Part shown: positions 36,726 through 47,543 of the stretch, one piece after another
Layout: each line of letters opens with the position of its first letter
Numbering within the stretch: the stretch's first letter is position 1
Assembly (NCBI RefSeq): GCF_024362805.1
Contig: NZ_CP093299.1
Span: forward strand, 3,132,001 to 3,196,000
DNA: 64,000 nt
DNA from: Salipaludibacillus sp. LMS25
GTDB lineage: Bacteria > Bacillota > Bacilli > Bacillales > Salisediminibacteriaceae
Direction: 5' to 3'
The notes under the pieces: model-generated
Database searches by the model: none
What the model was told of the DNA's origin: nothing
What the model saw: only the letters and a program-made list of their open reading frames with translations
Program-made: the position numbers and the translations under genes

Positions 36726-36998
36726 ATGATTCTTCCCATAATTTAAAATCTTAAACTTACCGTATCACAGGTTAAGCTCTTCCTATAGTCCCGCTATTCT
36801 TTGAAGAAAGTATTAGGAAAAGAGAGTTCCGTGCTGAAAATAACACTAAATTTTGATAGTAGAAAGAACTGTGGGATAACGATTTCCAGATTGATTAACT
36901 CATTTATTAACACTACTTTATTGAGGGTCCGGTAAAAGGCATGATCTTTGGACAAGAGGAGGTTATGAGATTTGCAGAAGTATATCAGACTTGAATGC

Positions 36999-37540
36999 TC
37001 ACTTGCAGGCAAGAACCGGTGAACGGTTAAAAAAGGTCGCAAACAGCTGAAATGTTGTTAGTGAAGCAAGTGTGGTGGCCTTTATTTCATTTTTTTCGTT
37101 ATCTGTACCCAAACTACGATGATTTTGAGGATGGCCATAGTTATTTGGATAATGCTTATATTCGTCCCACCATTAGGATTTGTCTTAAGATTGACGGATA
37201 CGGCCCTCACTTAAAGACCATAAGCAGAGGGCAATTTTCCGACAGTCTGGAACGGCCAGTTGGTGATTTGACCGTGATCCGCTTTACAAATGACCAAGTT
37301 AAAGAGAAGTTCTGCAAGTGATAGGCCGATGGCTGGGGATGACCAGGATTAGACCAGTCTATCTTTAGTTGAAAAGGAAGTGATACGGCTGGCCATTCGA
37401 AAAGGAGAAGTCATGTCCCCTATAGAAGTCCAGAAGCATTTAAGGCTAAGTGACAAAACGGAGAAAAAAGTGCTTAAAAGAGGCTAATTCCCGCATCTGG
37501 GATCGTGAGGATTCGCTCTTATCGGTTAGGGGGATCAGGT
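36999..37540 (+). pseudogene. Decayed endonuclease-like/HTH protein gene
   Basis: Frames in order give LQARTGERLKK, VWWPLFHFFRYLYPNYDDFEDGHSYLDNAYIRPTIRI, CLKIDGYGPHLKTISRGQFSDSLERP, VIRFTNDQVKEK, then after a frameshift EVIRLAIRKGEVMSPIEVQKHLRLSDKT and IPASGIVRIRSYRLG. This matches a Bacillus protein group with a DUF559-like nuclease core (IDGYGPH) and a C-terminal DNA-binding part. Stops at 37322 and elsewhere and at least two frameshifts break it. The intact-looking ORF at 37052-37321 is only its middle. Confidence 0.6.
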
Positions 37541-37560
37541 TAAGAACCCAATTCTGAGAC

Positions 37561-37755
37561 ATAGGCGGAGAAAATTCTCTTAAATAGTCATTAGCCATGA
37601 AAATAGCTTAAATAGACGGAGAGATTCCGCCTATTGACTCAGAAAATCTAAAAATGGCTCGTTTCGCTTTGTATAATCGGAAAATTTCCCCCTATATTCC
37701 CAAAAAAAAGCTCTCTTCTGCATCTAACCGGAAAATATCCGCTTATTTACTCTCA
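37561..37755. repeat. Cluster of degenerate palindromic repeats (ATA-GGCGGA-AAATTCC type)
   Basis: Four units about 45-60 bases apart share a CGGA-(A/G)A-A-TTCC-like palindrome: ATAGGCGGAGAAAATTCTC, ATAGACGGAGAGATTCCGCC, TAATCGGAAAATTTCCCCC and TAACCGGAAAATATCCGC. Each is followed by TATT or TAAATAG-like bases. They fill the gap after the endonuclease-like remnant. Confidence 0.5.
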
Positions 37756-38244
37756 CTAATGACTTAATGATTGACAAGACTTTTTATTCTAAAGATAAAG
37801 AGTGGAATAAGTGTTGCATTGCTAACGAGAAGATAACCCCTTATAAGATATGAAATACTGGTCTGATCTACACTTCAATTCTCATCTATCATCTTTTTTG
37901 AGCTACATACTTTTTTCATAAGGACAAAAAGAAGCATTCTGTATCTCTTTCCCCTTCCTAAATTGGCTCCTGTTACCGGTCTTCTTCTTGTCTAATAGAC
38001 GTGTGACTTCTTTGGAACCTCGTTTAAATGCTCACTTTGTCACTTGTAATAAAAATAAGTCAACGTGGGGAAAATGAAAAGAAATGGGCACCCTCATAAT
38101 GGTTTGCAAATGGCTGGCACTGGAAAAAGACGTTCCTTAAATATAGCGAGAAAAAGAGAATGACAGACCTTTTATTAAACCGTTCTTTATAACAAACTTC
38201 AAAAGTGAAAAACGTTATGTTTAAGGAAGGAGGAGAAACGGCCG
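37756..38244. other. Leader of gerB, no recognised feature
   Basis: About 490 bases without a gene or named motif. The promoter of gerB should lie here. Forespore sigma-G boxes were not convincingly located by eye. Confidence 0.3.
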
Positions 38245-39360
38245 ATGGAGCGCATTTCAAATAGTCAAATTTTTGTTTTAGTATTAGCATTTCTAATCGG
38301 GAGTACCACGTTATTTGCTTTAGGGATAGGAGCTGGAAGAGATGCGTGGCTAGTTATTTTGTTGGAAGGAGTAATAGGGGGAGGACTGTTATGGGTCTAT
38401 ACCCAGTTCCCTAAGTTATACCCTCATCAGCCATTTTCTTACATTCTAGAACAAATAATCGGAAAAAAAATAGCGACATTATTGCTTATCGTGTATTGTG
38501 CTTATTTTTACAGTCAAATCACGTATAATTTTAATGAATTTAGTGCGTTAATTAAAATGACGACTCTGCCAATGACGCCACGGTTCGTCATTTATTATCT
38601 CTTTTTATTTACGATGCTATATCTCATAATCTTAGGGTTTGAAGTCATCGCTCGGACGTGTGAAGTACTTTTGCCTTATTTAGTGTTATTTCTTATTACA
38701 ATTTTTATTTTAACGATGTTCTCAGGGGTATTTGATTTTGATGCGATCTTACCTGTACTAGGGGACGGTTTCCAACCTGTATTAAAAGAACTACGGGTGG
38801 ATATTGGCTTTCCCAACGGAGAGTTAGTCGTTTTTATGATGTTTTGGCATTTTGCTGCTAAGCCGCATGATATTAGAAAAGTGGCTTTTACGGCTTTGAT
38901 TATTGCCACAGGATTAACCATGATATCCGTCATTATCATGATATCCGTGTTAGGTGTTGGCTTAACTGAGCATTCAGAAATACCTTTTCTAGAAGAAATT
39001 TTAGTGATTAATATTGCTGATATTATTATGAATTTGGATAGTATCGCTGTGTTTATCATGTTTATCGGGGGGTTTTATAAAACGCTACTCCATTTTATGG
39101 GGTTTTATGTAACGTTTAGATGGCTTTTTCAAGGGACTAAAGGTAAATGGGGCTTTTTAGTTTTCGCTGCTGTCTTTCCTATATTTAATCATTATCGTTT
39201 TCCAGGTCTTGATTATCAAAGATTTGTAGGAAGCGGTAATGCCTCCTACATTATTCCCATATTCGCTTTTTTGCCTGTACTTTTATTTGTGATCAGTTAT
39301 TTGAAAAGAAGGAGAGCGTCTATGTCTCATGCCTCATCCAACCCATCGGTCACGCATTAA
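38245..39360 (+). CDS. Spore germination permease, GerB subunit (GerAB family)
   Basis: 371 residues with about ten membrane helices. MERISNSQIFVLVLAFLIGSTTLFALG is the usual GerAB opening, and it belongs to the amino acid/polyamine transporter-like superfamily. In the spore inner membrane this subunit carries the germinant-binding site of the receptor. AAGGAGGAG precedes ATG 38245. It is convergent to gerC and gerA on the other strand instead of lying between them, an unusual split. Confidence 0.92.
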   Translation: MERISNSQIFVLVLAFLIGSTTLFALGIGAGRDAWLVILLEGVIGGGLLWVYTQFPKLYPHQPFSYILEQIIGKKIATLLLIVYCAYFYSQITYNFNEFSALIKMTTLPMTPRFVIYYLFLFTMLYLIILGFEVIARTCEVLLPYLVLFLITIFILTMFSGVFDFDAILPVLGDGFQPVLKELRVDIGFPNGELVVFMMFWHFAAKPHDIRKVAFTALIIATGLTMISVIIMISVLGVGLTEHSEIPFLEEILVINIADIIMNLDSIAVFIMFIGGFYKTLLHFMGFYVTFRWLFQGTKGKWGFLVFAAVFPIFNHYRFPGLDYQRFVGSGNASYIIPIFAFLPVLLFVISYLKRRRASMSHASSNPSVTH

Positions 39361-39447
39361 CAACATGTAGTGGATGAGTCACCAAGTGACGTTTACTTTT
39401 ATTATATTGACATACCGGTCACCATTAAAGTTAAAAGGAGGAACAGT

Positions 39448-39579
39448 GTGCCAGAGTTAGATGAATTTTTAAAAGCTGATATGTATAGTGTAATGCTTTT
39501 TTGGAGCGGAATGAGCTGTATCGGCATTTTAATCCTAATGATTGTTTATGAACTCATTCGTTCCATAATGAAACATTAA
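39448..39579 (+). CDS. Small single-helix membrane protein next to the germination genes
   Basis: 43 residues from GTG 39448 (VPELDEFLKADMYS...), chosen because AAAGGAGG lies 7 bases upstream; the open frame extends to 39370 without such a site. One hydrophobic segment (VMLFWSGMSCIGILILMIVYELI). Small membrane proteins of this sort occur beside ger operons as D subunits, but these usually have two helices, so the assignment is tentative. Confidence 0.55.
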   Translation: MPELDEFLKADMYSVMLFWSGMSCIGILILMIVYELIRSIMKH

Positions 39580-39587
39580 CACTATGG

Positions 39588-40751
39588 TTATTTAGGTTCT
39601 AAAGGATCATCAAGCATATACGTATTGCGGATGGTCACATCAGTATTAATCGAATAAGTTGCGTTAGCAAATATTTCAGGCCAATTATCTTTTAGCTTGT
39701 TCCACACATGAGGATGTTCTTTTTGCAACTCCCGGCCAATCCCAAATATATCTGCTTGAAAATCATCTTGGACTCTTGTTAAAACCGCACTCACTTCTTC
39801 TTCAATCACTTTTTTATTCGCTTCTTCCAGAGTCTTTAAATAATCAACTTGTTCTTTTAACGTGGCGAATGATGCGCTCGCTTGCTGCTCTAAAATTCTT
39901 CCTGTTTCACTTATGTCAATAGTAAAGGAGATATGTCCTGCTGCATCCACGGATGTATGAATGTCGGAAGTCAAGTTTTCTATTTCTAATGTGACTAATG
40001 CCCCATCTTCTAAGTGTGAAGGAAGGGGAAGTAAGCCTGTACTGACAGGTCGTTCGCCTGTTAACCAATAGTAGCCATCTAATTCACGTGTCGTTAAATA
40101 ACCTGCTAGCTTGTCTTTTTGAAAAACCGCTTTTGTGGCAAATTCTACACGTTCGTCGGGAGTTTTTCCAGTTTCGATTGCCAACAAATTAGCCATTGGT
40201 TCGATCCCTTCTTCCAGCACTTTTTTATAAAAGTCAAGAAGGTTGAGTGGAGATGTTCGTTTCTTAACATGTTCTAGCATATTGTCTAAATAATTGGCTG
40301 GGATACGAGCAATTTGATTGTCTTTACTAGGAAGCATGTCTTTGGCTTCACTATTCGCTGCGATACAAAGCCATACGTAGCCCCTTACTTCTTTTCCTCG
40401 TTGAAATGTATCAAGAATTTTTAGCATGCCTTCTTTAGCAAGATCTTCATTTATAATGATCACTTTATTATGAGATAGAAACACTTCCCGATCTATGGTA
40501 TTAAATTGTTTGTCAAAAGCAGTTTGTAACGTTTCGCCAGTGGTGGAAACTAACAGGCTAGGCTCATCAGGTGAAGGTGTCAATGTGCTTTCCGCTCCAG
40601 GCCTTATATATTGTGACGTTACTAAAAAATCGCCTGTGCGCTCATCTTTGTCTATGGCAATAGCCAATATAATCCCAATATCTGATACTTCGAGACGATC
40701 CCAACAACCAGTTAGAAGTAACAGGCATAACAGTAACAGTAATTTTTTCAC
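39588..40751 (-). CDS. Spore germination lipoprotein, GerC subunit
   Basis: 387 residues from a GTG with AAGGACGG upstream. Lipobox LLLLTGC (Cys 16) is followed by WDRLEVSDIGIILAIAIDKDE, the classical Ger(x)C start. GerC subunits are lipid-anchored to the spore inner membrane and needed for receptor assembly. It begins 2 bases after the gerA stop, so the two are one operon. Its stop lies 8 bases from the end of the small convergent gene, with no obvious terminator between. Confidence 0.93.
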   Translation of the reverse strand: MKKLLLLLCLLLLTGCWDRLEVSDIGIILAIAIDKDERTGDFLVTSQYIRPGAESTLTPSPDEPSLLVSTTGETLQTAFDKQFNTIDREVFLSHNKVIIINEDLAKEGMLKILDTFQRGKEVRGYVWLCIAANSEAKDMLPSKDNQIARIPANYLDNMLEHVKKRTSPLNLLDFYKKVLEEGIEPMANLLAIETGKTPDERVEFATKAVFQKDKLAGYLTTRELDGYYWLTGERPVSTGLLPLPSHLEDGALVTLEIENLTSDIHTSVDAAGHISFTIDISETGRILEQQASASFATLKEQVDYLKTLEEANKKVIEEEVSAVLTRVQDDFQADIFGIGRELQKEHPHVWNKLKDNWPEIFANATYSINTDVTIRNTYMLDDPLEPK

Positions 40752-40753
40752 GT

Positions 40754-42346
40754 TTATCCGTCCTTATTCGTGTTATGAGATGATTGTGTTTGTTTGGAAG
40801 AGGGTGAGTGGTGAAACTCTTCCGTGGCAAATTCTTTTGGTTTTGTGTTAAGTGTCCATAGCGGCATTCGAACAATTGAATCTTTCACCTCACTTAACAA
40901 AATTGGGCCAAGAGGGGCTAAATAAGGAGTTCCAAATGAACGGAGAGAACAGATATGCCCCAGTAAAATCAAGATACCGATGAAGATGCCATAAAAACCG
41001 AGTAGCCCCGCAAGGAAAAGAAGAAAAAGCCGTGAGATGACGATGCCATCATTTAAAGGTGTCACAATAAAACCAGTAATGGCAGTCAGTGCCACAACAA
41101 TCACCATAGGGGCACTGACGATTCCTGCTTGTACAGCGGCTTCCCCTAATATTAATGCGCCTACAATCGTGATAGCGGATCCTACTGGACGTGGCATTCT
41201 TAATCCGGCTTCACGAAGTAATTCAAAGAGAACAACCATTATTAGCGCTTCAACAAATATTGGAAAAGGCACCTTCTCTTCTGAAGCGGCAATTGTTGTT
41301 ATGAGTAACGTAGGGATCATTTCTTGATGAAACGATGATATAGCTACAAATATAGCAGGTGTGAGTACTGTTAAATACAAGGATAAAATACGAAAAATAC
41401 GTAATAAGGATGCAAGATAAAATCGTGAATAATAATCTTCTGTTACTTGAAAGTTTTCAATAAAGAGCTGTGGAACTGTTAAGGCAAAAGGTGTCCCGTC
41501 ACACAAAATCGCGACACGTCCTTCTAAGATTTTAGCGGCTATTTTGTCGGGTTTTTCACTATTTCCAATAGTAGGGAAAATGGAGAAAGAATGGTCTTCA
41601 ATATATTGTTCGATATAGCCTGATTCTAAAACACTGTCTATATCAATGTTCTTTAGTCGCTGTTTCACTTCATGAAGAACCTTTTTATTAACGAGGTTCT
41701 CCATATAAATGAGCCGGATCTGGGTGTTAGTATGTTTTCCAAGCACCATATTTTGAACAATGAGTTGAGAGTTTTTAATGCGTCTGCGTAATAGGGCTGT
41801 ATTGACACTAAGCACTTCTGAAAACCCTTCACGTGAACCCCTCACACTTGCTTCTGTTTCTGGCTCTTCGACATTCCGAGTTTTAAACCCTTGTGATTCG
41901 ATAAGAAGAGCTCGATTACAACCATCGAGGAATGCCACTGTTTTCCCAGCTAATACCCCCTTAATGACTGTCGGTAATGAGTAGACTTCCTGCACGGTAG
42001 CGCTATGAAGTACCTTCTTTTTAACATAAGTTAAAAGCTCACTTGACGAAGATGGAACGAACGACGTATTCAAACGTGATAAAGGTCTTACAATATATGA
42101 ATTAATATAGTCTTCCGAGGCCATGCCATGAAAGTAACCAATATGAATGGAAAATGGGTAGTCTGTTTCAATTTCACGAAAATGAAAATCGGCGCTTTTT
42201 CCCAATGTCATCTCCAACGCTTGTAAGTTGTCAGAAATAGTGGATTTAATTACGTCAGAATAAGCAGTAAATGAGTTTGTAACTGAAAGCATGGCTGGAT
42301 ATGAGTGAGTTATATGTCTTACTAAATTATAGTTCACTATCGTCAC
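40754..42346 (-). CDS. Spore germination receptor GerA subunit
   Basis: 530 residues, or 527 if GTG 42337 is the start. That second start has AGAGGTG six bases upstream, whereas the first GTG (42346) is part of the ribosome-binding site itself. The N-terminal ~310 residues are soluble (GKTVAFLDGCNRALLIESQGFKTRNVEEPETEASVRGSREGFSE is the diagnostic region), and four to five helices follow (PAIFVAISSFHQEMIPTLL onward). GerA subunits oligomerise and are thought to form the ion channel of the germinosome. Confidence 0.95.
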   Translation of the reverse strand: MTIVNYNLVRHITHSYPAMLSVTNSFTAYSDVIKSTISDNLQALEMTLGKSADFHFREIETDYPFSIHIGYFHGMASEDYINSYIVRPLSRLNTSFVPSSSSELLTYVKKKVLHSATVQEVYSLPTVIKGVLAGKTVAFLDGCNRALLIESQGFKTRNVEEPETEASVRGSREGFSEVLSVNTALLRRRIKNSQLIVQNMVLGKHTNTQIRLIYMENLVNKKVLHEVKQRLKNIDIDSVLESGYIEQYIEDHSFSIFPTIGNSEKPDKIAAKILEGRVAILCDGTPFALTVPQLFIENFQVTEDYYSRFYLASLLRIFRILSLYLTVLTPAIFVAISSFHQEMIPTLLITTIAASEEKVPFPIFVEALIMVVLFELLREAGLRMPRPVGSAITIVGALILGEAAVQAGIVSAPMVIVVALTAITGFIVTPLNDGIVISRLFLLFLAGLLGFYGIFIGILILLGHICSLRSFGTPYLAPLGPILLSEVKDSIVRMPLWTLNTKPKEFATEEFHHSPSSKQTQSSHNTNKDG

Positions 42347-42573
42347 CTCTTAACGAGTTAGTCTGTTAAAAACTTACATAATACTTCTGCGAGAAAAAAA
42401 GGAAGAGATAGTTTTCATTACATCAACACAATATCACGTTTAGAGTCGATCGATCTCAACGGTAACGTTAGGTTTTGTAGTTATTAAGAAAAAATACCAC
42501 CTTCCTTTTTAACACAATTACATGAATTTCGCAGTTGAATTTTCAACACAACTAAACGAACAACGCTAATTTT

Positions 42574-42685
42574 TTTATCACAGATAACCGTCCGTAAACC
42601 TCCCGGGTCAAAATAGAGAGAAGAGCAAACTCTATTAGGTGTGAGCTAACGGCCGCTAATGTCCTGATTGATTGAATTGGTTAGA
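42574..42685 (+). repeat. Family B element, 3-prime truncated copy B6
   Basis: TTTATCACAGATAACCGTCC opening and partner arm GTGAGCTAACGGCCGCTAATG present; the 3-prime hairpin module is missing and the sequence passes directly to GAATTGGTTAG, the ATTGGTT end seen after other B copies. Confidence 0.8.
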
Positions 42686-42704
42686 ACACCCCTTATCTTT
42701 TTGT

Positions 42705-42863
42705 TTTATCCCACTCTTAAGGGGCAGTAAAACCCCCACCTGAAAACTTAAGAAGGTGGAAAAGTTTAGGTGGGGGATACCCTGCCCCTAAAGGTCCCAT
42801 AAGTTAAACGCACAATCAGTGGGGGATGAAGGGAAACGCCCACTGTTTGAAGCTTAGCTTTAT
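42705..42863 (+). repeat. Family A element, copy A9
   Basis: 159 bp bounded by TTTAT, all modules present (GGGGCAGTAAAACCCCCACC / GGTGGGGGATACCCTGCCCC; 3-prime hairpin CAGTGGGGG / CGCCCACTG). Lies between gerA and the LacI-type gene, 20 bases after B6. Confidence 0.92.
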
Positions 42864-42990
42864 CATTTTCATGACTAATGGTGATAAAGTAAGAGCAGGG
42901 AAGTGATTTACGAAACATGGTATAATAGTTTATCGAAATGACGTGTCATTCTGATTTAAAGTTCATCATCAAAAAGAGTAGGTGAATCGA

Positions 42991-44007
42991 TTGAAGTTAA
43001 CGATCACAGAGATAGCTAAATTAGCAGGTGTTTCTAAATCTACCGTTTCAAAAATTATTAATAACTACGACGATATAGGCCCAGAGACTAGAGGGAAAGT
43101 TCTAAAAATAATGGAAGAGTATGGCTATCGTCCTACATACTCAGCACAGTCATTGGCTAAGAAAGTGTCTAATGTTATCGGTGTCATATATGCAGGAAAA
43201 ATCAATTCTGATTTAAATCATCCTTTTTTTACAGAAGTATTAAACGCTTTCAAAAAGGTTATTGGGGTGGAAGGTTTTGATTTACTCTTATTTTCAAATG
43301 AACGTTTTAACCCAAATGGTGAGGACTATTTAGCCAGGTGTCGACATTACAATGTAGATGGGTGTCTGATTATTGCAGGAAGTGAGATTGAACCGTCAAT
43401 TAAGAAATTGGACGAAAGTGATATTCCTTGTATTGGGGTAGACTTAGAACTAGTAGGGGGGCATTCCGCCTATATCATGACCGATAATGAAAAAATTTCT
43501 TCCCTTGTCGTTGACTATTTATATATGCAAGGACACCGAGAAGTGGCGTTCATCGGCGGATTGGAATCCTCATCTATTTCCGAAATAAGGTTGGCTGCAT
43601 TTGAGCGTGAGATGGCTTCATATGGTCTGACGATAAAGCCGGAATGGATAAAGCACGGGGACTTCTTTGAACAGAGTGGCTATGAGAAGATGACAGAGCT
43701 GTTGAAGGAGAAGGATATACCGAGAGCCATTTTTGCGGCCTCTGATTTAATGGCACTTGGAGCGATAAAAGCGATCAAGGATCATGGTTACAATGTGAAC
43801 GAGTTTGCCATTGTAGGCTGTGATGATATATTAGCTGCTCGTTATTCAGATCCGCCATTAACAACTGTGAAACAAGATAAAGAAAAAATTGGGCGTATGG
43901 CGGCGATGATGCTTAAAGAAATGATTAAGGAGCAAGGGAAGCCTAGGGCAGTTAAAGTGGATCCGGAGCTAGTTATCAGGTCGTCAGTAGCTTTTAAAAA
44001 AAATTAA
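42991..44007 (+). CDS. LacI-family transcriptional regulator
   Basis: 338 residues from TTG 42991 (LKLTITEIAKLAGVSKSTVSKIINNY), with AGGTGA seven bases upstream; GTG 42982 lies inside that ribosome-binding site. The helix-turn-helix and hinge (YRPTYSAQSLAKK) are followed by a periplasmic-binding-protein-like sensor domain ending in the dimer region (AAMMLKEMIKE). It probably represses the ROK kinase and bglC genes downstream; a LacI-type operator-like sequence lies just after it. Confidence 0.92.
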   Translation: MKLTITEIAKLAGVSKSTVSKIINNYDDIGPETRGKVLKIMEEYGYRPTYSAQSLAKKVSNVIGVIYAGKINSDLNHPFFTEVLNAFKKVIGVEGFDLLLFSNERFNPNGEDYLARCRHYNVDGCLIIAGSEIEPSIKKLDESDIPCIGVDLELVGGHSAYIMTDNEKISSLVVDYLYMQGHREVAFIGGLESSSISEIRLAAFEREMASYGLTIKPEWIKHGDFFEQSGYEKMTELLKEKDIPRAIFAASDLMALGAIKAIKDHGYNVNEFAIVGCDDILAARYSDPPLTTVKQDKEKIGRMAAMMLKEMIKEQGKPRAVKVDPELVIRSSVAFKKN

Positions 44008-44050
44008 CAGTTGACAGTTTATTTTGTCATCAATAGACTAATAAGTGAAG

Positions 44051-44064
44051 CGAAAACGGTTTAG
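44051..44064. promoter_or_regulatory. LacI-type operator-like palindrome
   Basis: CGAAAACGGTTTAG has the AAAAC-GTTT symmetry with a central CG typical of LacI/GalR operators. It lies between the regulator and the genes it probably controls. Confidence 0.45.
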
Positions 44065-44075
44065 TAAATTATTTA

Positions 44076-44108
44076 GCAGAGAGAACATCAGCTCTCTGTT
44101 GTAATTTG
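44076..44108 (+). terminator. Terminator of the LacI-type gene
   Basis: Stem GCAGAGAG / CTCTCTGT with a weak T-rich tail, ~70 bases after the regulator stop. Confidence 0.5.
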
Positions 44109-44115
44109 AAACATA

Positions 44116-44130
44116 ATGAAAGCGCTAAAC
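44116..44130. promoter_or_regulatory. cre site (CcpA)
   Basis: ATGAAAGCGCTAAAC fits the cre consensus, and its ATGAAAGCGCT core resembles the site at 30297. It would place the ROK-bglC unit under carbon catabolite control, although it is ~590 bases upstream of the first gene with repeat A10 between. Confidence 0.6.
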
Positions 44131-44374
44131 TGTTGATTCCTTAGGGTTTTATTATATCTAACCTTGGGCTATTCAATAATTAAAAATCTGCCTTATAAAT
44201 GCAGTCAGTCATTTTTTGATTCAATGCACAAGCAGCGGACCTAATGATGAAGGCCGTGAGGATTGCAGGATGTTGTAGGGGCTGTTATTTGATCAGGATT
44301 GGTACCGCTAGGCATTAGTGTCTTAATGGCGGGATGGGATGATGATTAGTTGCTTTACGAGATCGTACGTTTTG
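44131..44374. other. Intergenic stretch, no recognised feature
   Basis: Contains the presumed promoter region for the ROK-bglC genes; no further motif or repeat was recognised. Confidence 0.3.
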
Positions 44375-44532
44375 TTTATCCCACTCTTAAGGGCCAGTAA
44401 ACCCCCACCTCAAAACTTAAGAAGGTCGAAACGTTTAGGTGGGGGATAACCTGCCCCTAAAGGTCCCATAAGTTAAACTAACAATTAGTGGGGGATGAAG
44501 GAAAACTCCCTCTGATTGAAGCTTAGCTTTAT
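44375..44532 (+). repeat. Family A element, copy A10
   Basis: 158 bp bounded by TTTAT. Long stem (GGGCCAGTAAACCCCCACCT / AGGTGGGGGATAACCTGCCCC) and 3-prime hairpin (TAGTGGGGG / CTCCCTCTG), both slightly diverged. In the leader of the ROK-bglC genes. Confidence 0.92.
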
Positions 44533-44719
44533 AGATCCAGCTTAAAGGACGGTGATGGTCGAGATAGGGAGAGAGGGTTTAAGGGGGATGTTCTTGGGAT
44601 ATTTTAGATGACAATACCACTTATCAACGTATTTTTCGTGTTAAGTAGCTTTTTTATAAAAATATGACCGAAGGCACTAATAAAAGTAAATTTTAAAAAG
44701 AAGAAGGAGTCAAATACTC

Positions 44720-45625
44720 ATGGAAAACATGTATTTAGCTATTGATATTGGGGGCACAATGATTAAATGGGGCCTTATCAACAAGCAAGGAGCGATTATG
44801 AAGAAAGACCTGATCTCATCAAACAATGGGGATGCCGATACGATTCTATCATCAGTTGACACATTAGTTGCAACTTATCGTGAGCAAATCACCGCCATCG
44901 CTATTAGTGCCCCTGGATTTATTAATCCTGATACCGGTTACATTAAAATGGGAGGTGCGGTGACAGGTTTTAATGACACCCATTTAACAGCCCTTATCGA
45001 GCAAAGAACATCGTTACCAGTAACAGTAGAAAATGATGTCAATTGTGTAGCCTTAGCAGAAAAGTGGCTTGGGAAAGCGAAAGAATTGACTGATTTTGCT
45101 TGCTTAACAGTCGGTACAGGTATTGGTGGAGCCTTATTTCTTAACAATCAGCTTTATCATGGAAGTTCCTTTCGTTCTGGAGAATTTGGCTTCATGATCT
45201 CAGGGAGCAAGGAAGGCGGATTATCTCTGACGAATTCCATGAGCAGGAAAGCATCTGTTAAAGGCTTGAGAATGGATTATGCCCAGTTAACGGAACAGCC
45301 GGTTGATATGGTGACCGGAGAAGATGTATTTTCTGCTTACGATGAAGGAAACGACCGGGCTCAACATGTAATTGATCACTTTTATACACAGTTAGCGAGC
45401 TGTGTGATTAATGTGGCTTCCGTTATAGATCCACAAAAAATACTAATTGGAGGTGGCATTACACGGCGTCCTACATTTCTAGATGAACTAAATGAAAAGT
45501 TGACGGAATTCATTGGTTTCCCTGTTCCAATAGATATTTGTTATTTCAAAAATGATGCAGGATTAATCGGTGCTGTAGCAAACTACCGCTTACGTATGGA
45601 GAACAGTGAACTATTTAAACAATGA
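44720..45625 (+). CDS. ROK-family sugar kinase, likely beta-glucoside kinase (BglK-like)
   Basis: 301 residues; AAGAAGGAG precedes the ATG. AIDIGGTMIKWGLI is the phosphate loop and LTVGTGIGGAL the adenosine loop. In place of the ROK zinc motif (GHM...CxCGxxGCxE) it has GEFGFMISGSKEGGLSLTNSMS, without the His and Cys residues. This zinc-less pattern is known from BglK-like beta-glucoside kinases and some glucokinase relatives. With bglC next door it could phosphorylate an unphosphorylated beta-glucoside so that the phospho-glucosidase can cut it (inference). Confidence 0.85.
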   Translation: MENMYLAIDIGGTMIKWGLINKQGAIMKKDLISSNNGDADTILSSVDTLVATYREQITAIAISAPGFINPDTGYIKMGGAVTGFNDTHLTALIEQRTSLPVTVENDVNCVALAEKWLGKAKELTDFACLTVGTGIGGALFLNNQLYHGSSFRSGEFGFMISGSKEGGLSLTNSMSRKASVKGLRMDYAQLTEQPVDMVTGEDVFSAYDEGNDRAQHVIDHFYTQLASCVINVASVIDPQKILIGGGITRRPTFLDELNEKLTEFIGFPVPIDICYFKNDAGLIGAVANYRLRMENSELFKQ

Positions 45626-45681
45626 GACTTTTAGATAATGACGTTGGTGTATGACAGTGTAAACATTCACGTAGGTGTTAA

Positions 45682-47139
<1,458 letters not shown>

Positions 47140-47209
47140 GCGTATAATGAATAGCTCTCATGGCCTTTTCACAAACTAAAAAAAGTAATGACGAGGAGGC
47201 AGGACACAC

Positions 47210-47368
47210 ATGAGTAAAAAAGATAAGAAGCCGGATAATCAATTTAAAGAAAACGCAAATAATGGTGAGCATCGTCCTGGAAGACTGAGCCAATACAAAA
47301 ACTCCCCTGTAGAAGAAGCGGGGTTTGAGTATGAATATATGACCCGAAAAAATAAACGTAACAACTGA
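47210..47368 (+). CDS. Small hydrophilic protein, unrecognised
   Basis: 52 residues (MSKKDKKPDNQF ... EEAGFEYEYMTRKNKRNN) from ATG 47210 with GAGGAGG 10 bases upstream. Highly charged, without hydrophobic segments. Resembles the many small spore or stress proteins of Bacilli in composition, but I cannot name a family. The ribosome-binding site is the main support. Confidence 0.6.
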   Translation: MSKKDKKPDNQFKENANNGEHRPGRLSQYKNSPVEEAGFEYEYMTRKNKRNN

Positions 47369-47543
47369 AAAATACTAGCCTTGTTAGTGGATGAATTTCA
47401 TTATGTAGGTTAGCGTTCACTCGGACTCTTGTCTGTGACTATCTAACATGATTATCTGAGAGGCCTCTAAGTGGAAACCAATTATGATAAGCTAAATAAC
47501 AGCTAGGTAATGGAGACGCCACGATCAGTTTGGAGGTGTGTTT

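Noticed and set aside
36786..37050. Minus-strand 82-codon frame at 36794-37042
   Set aside because: It is antisense to the start of the endonuclease-like remnant and has no ribosome-binding site.
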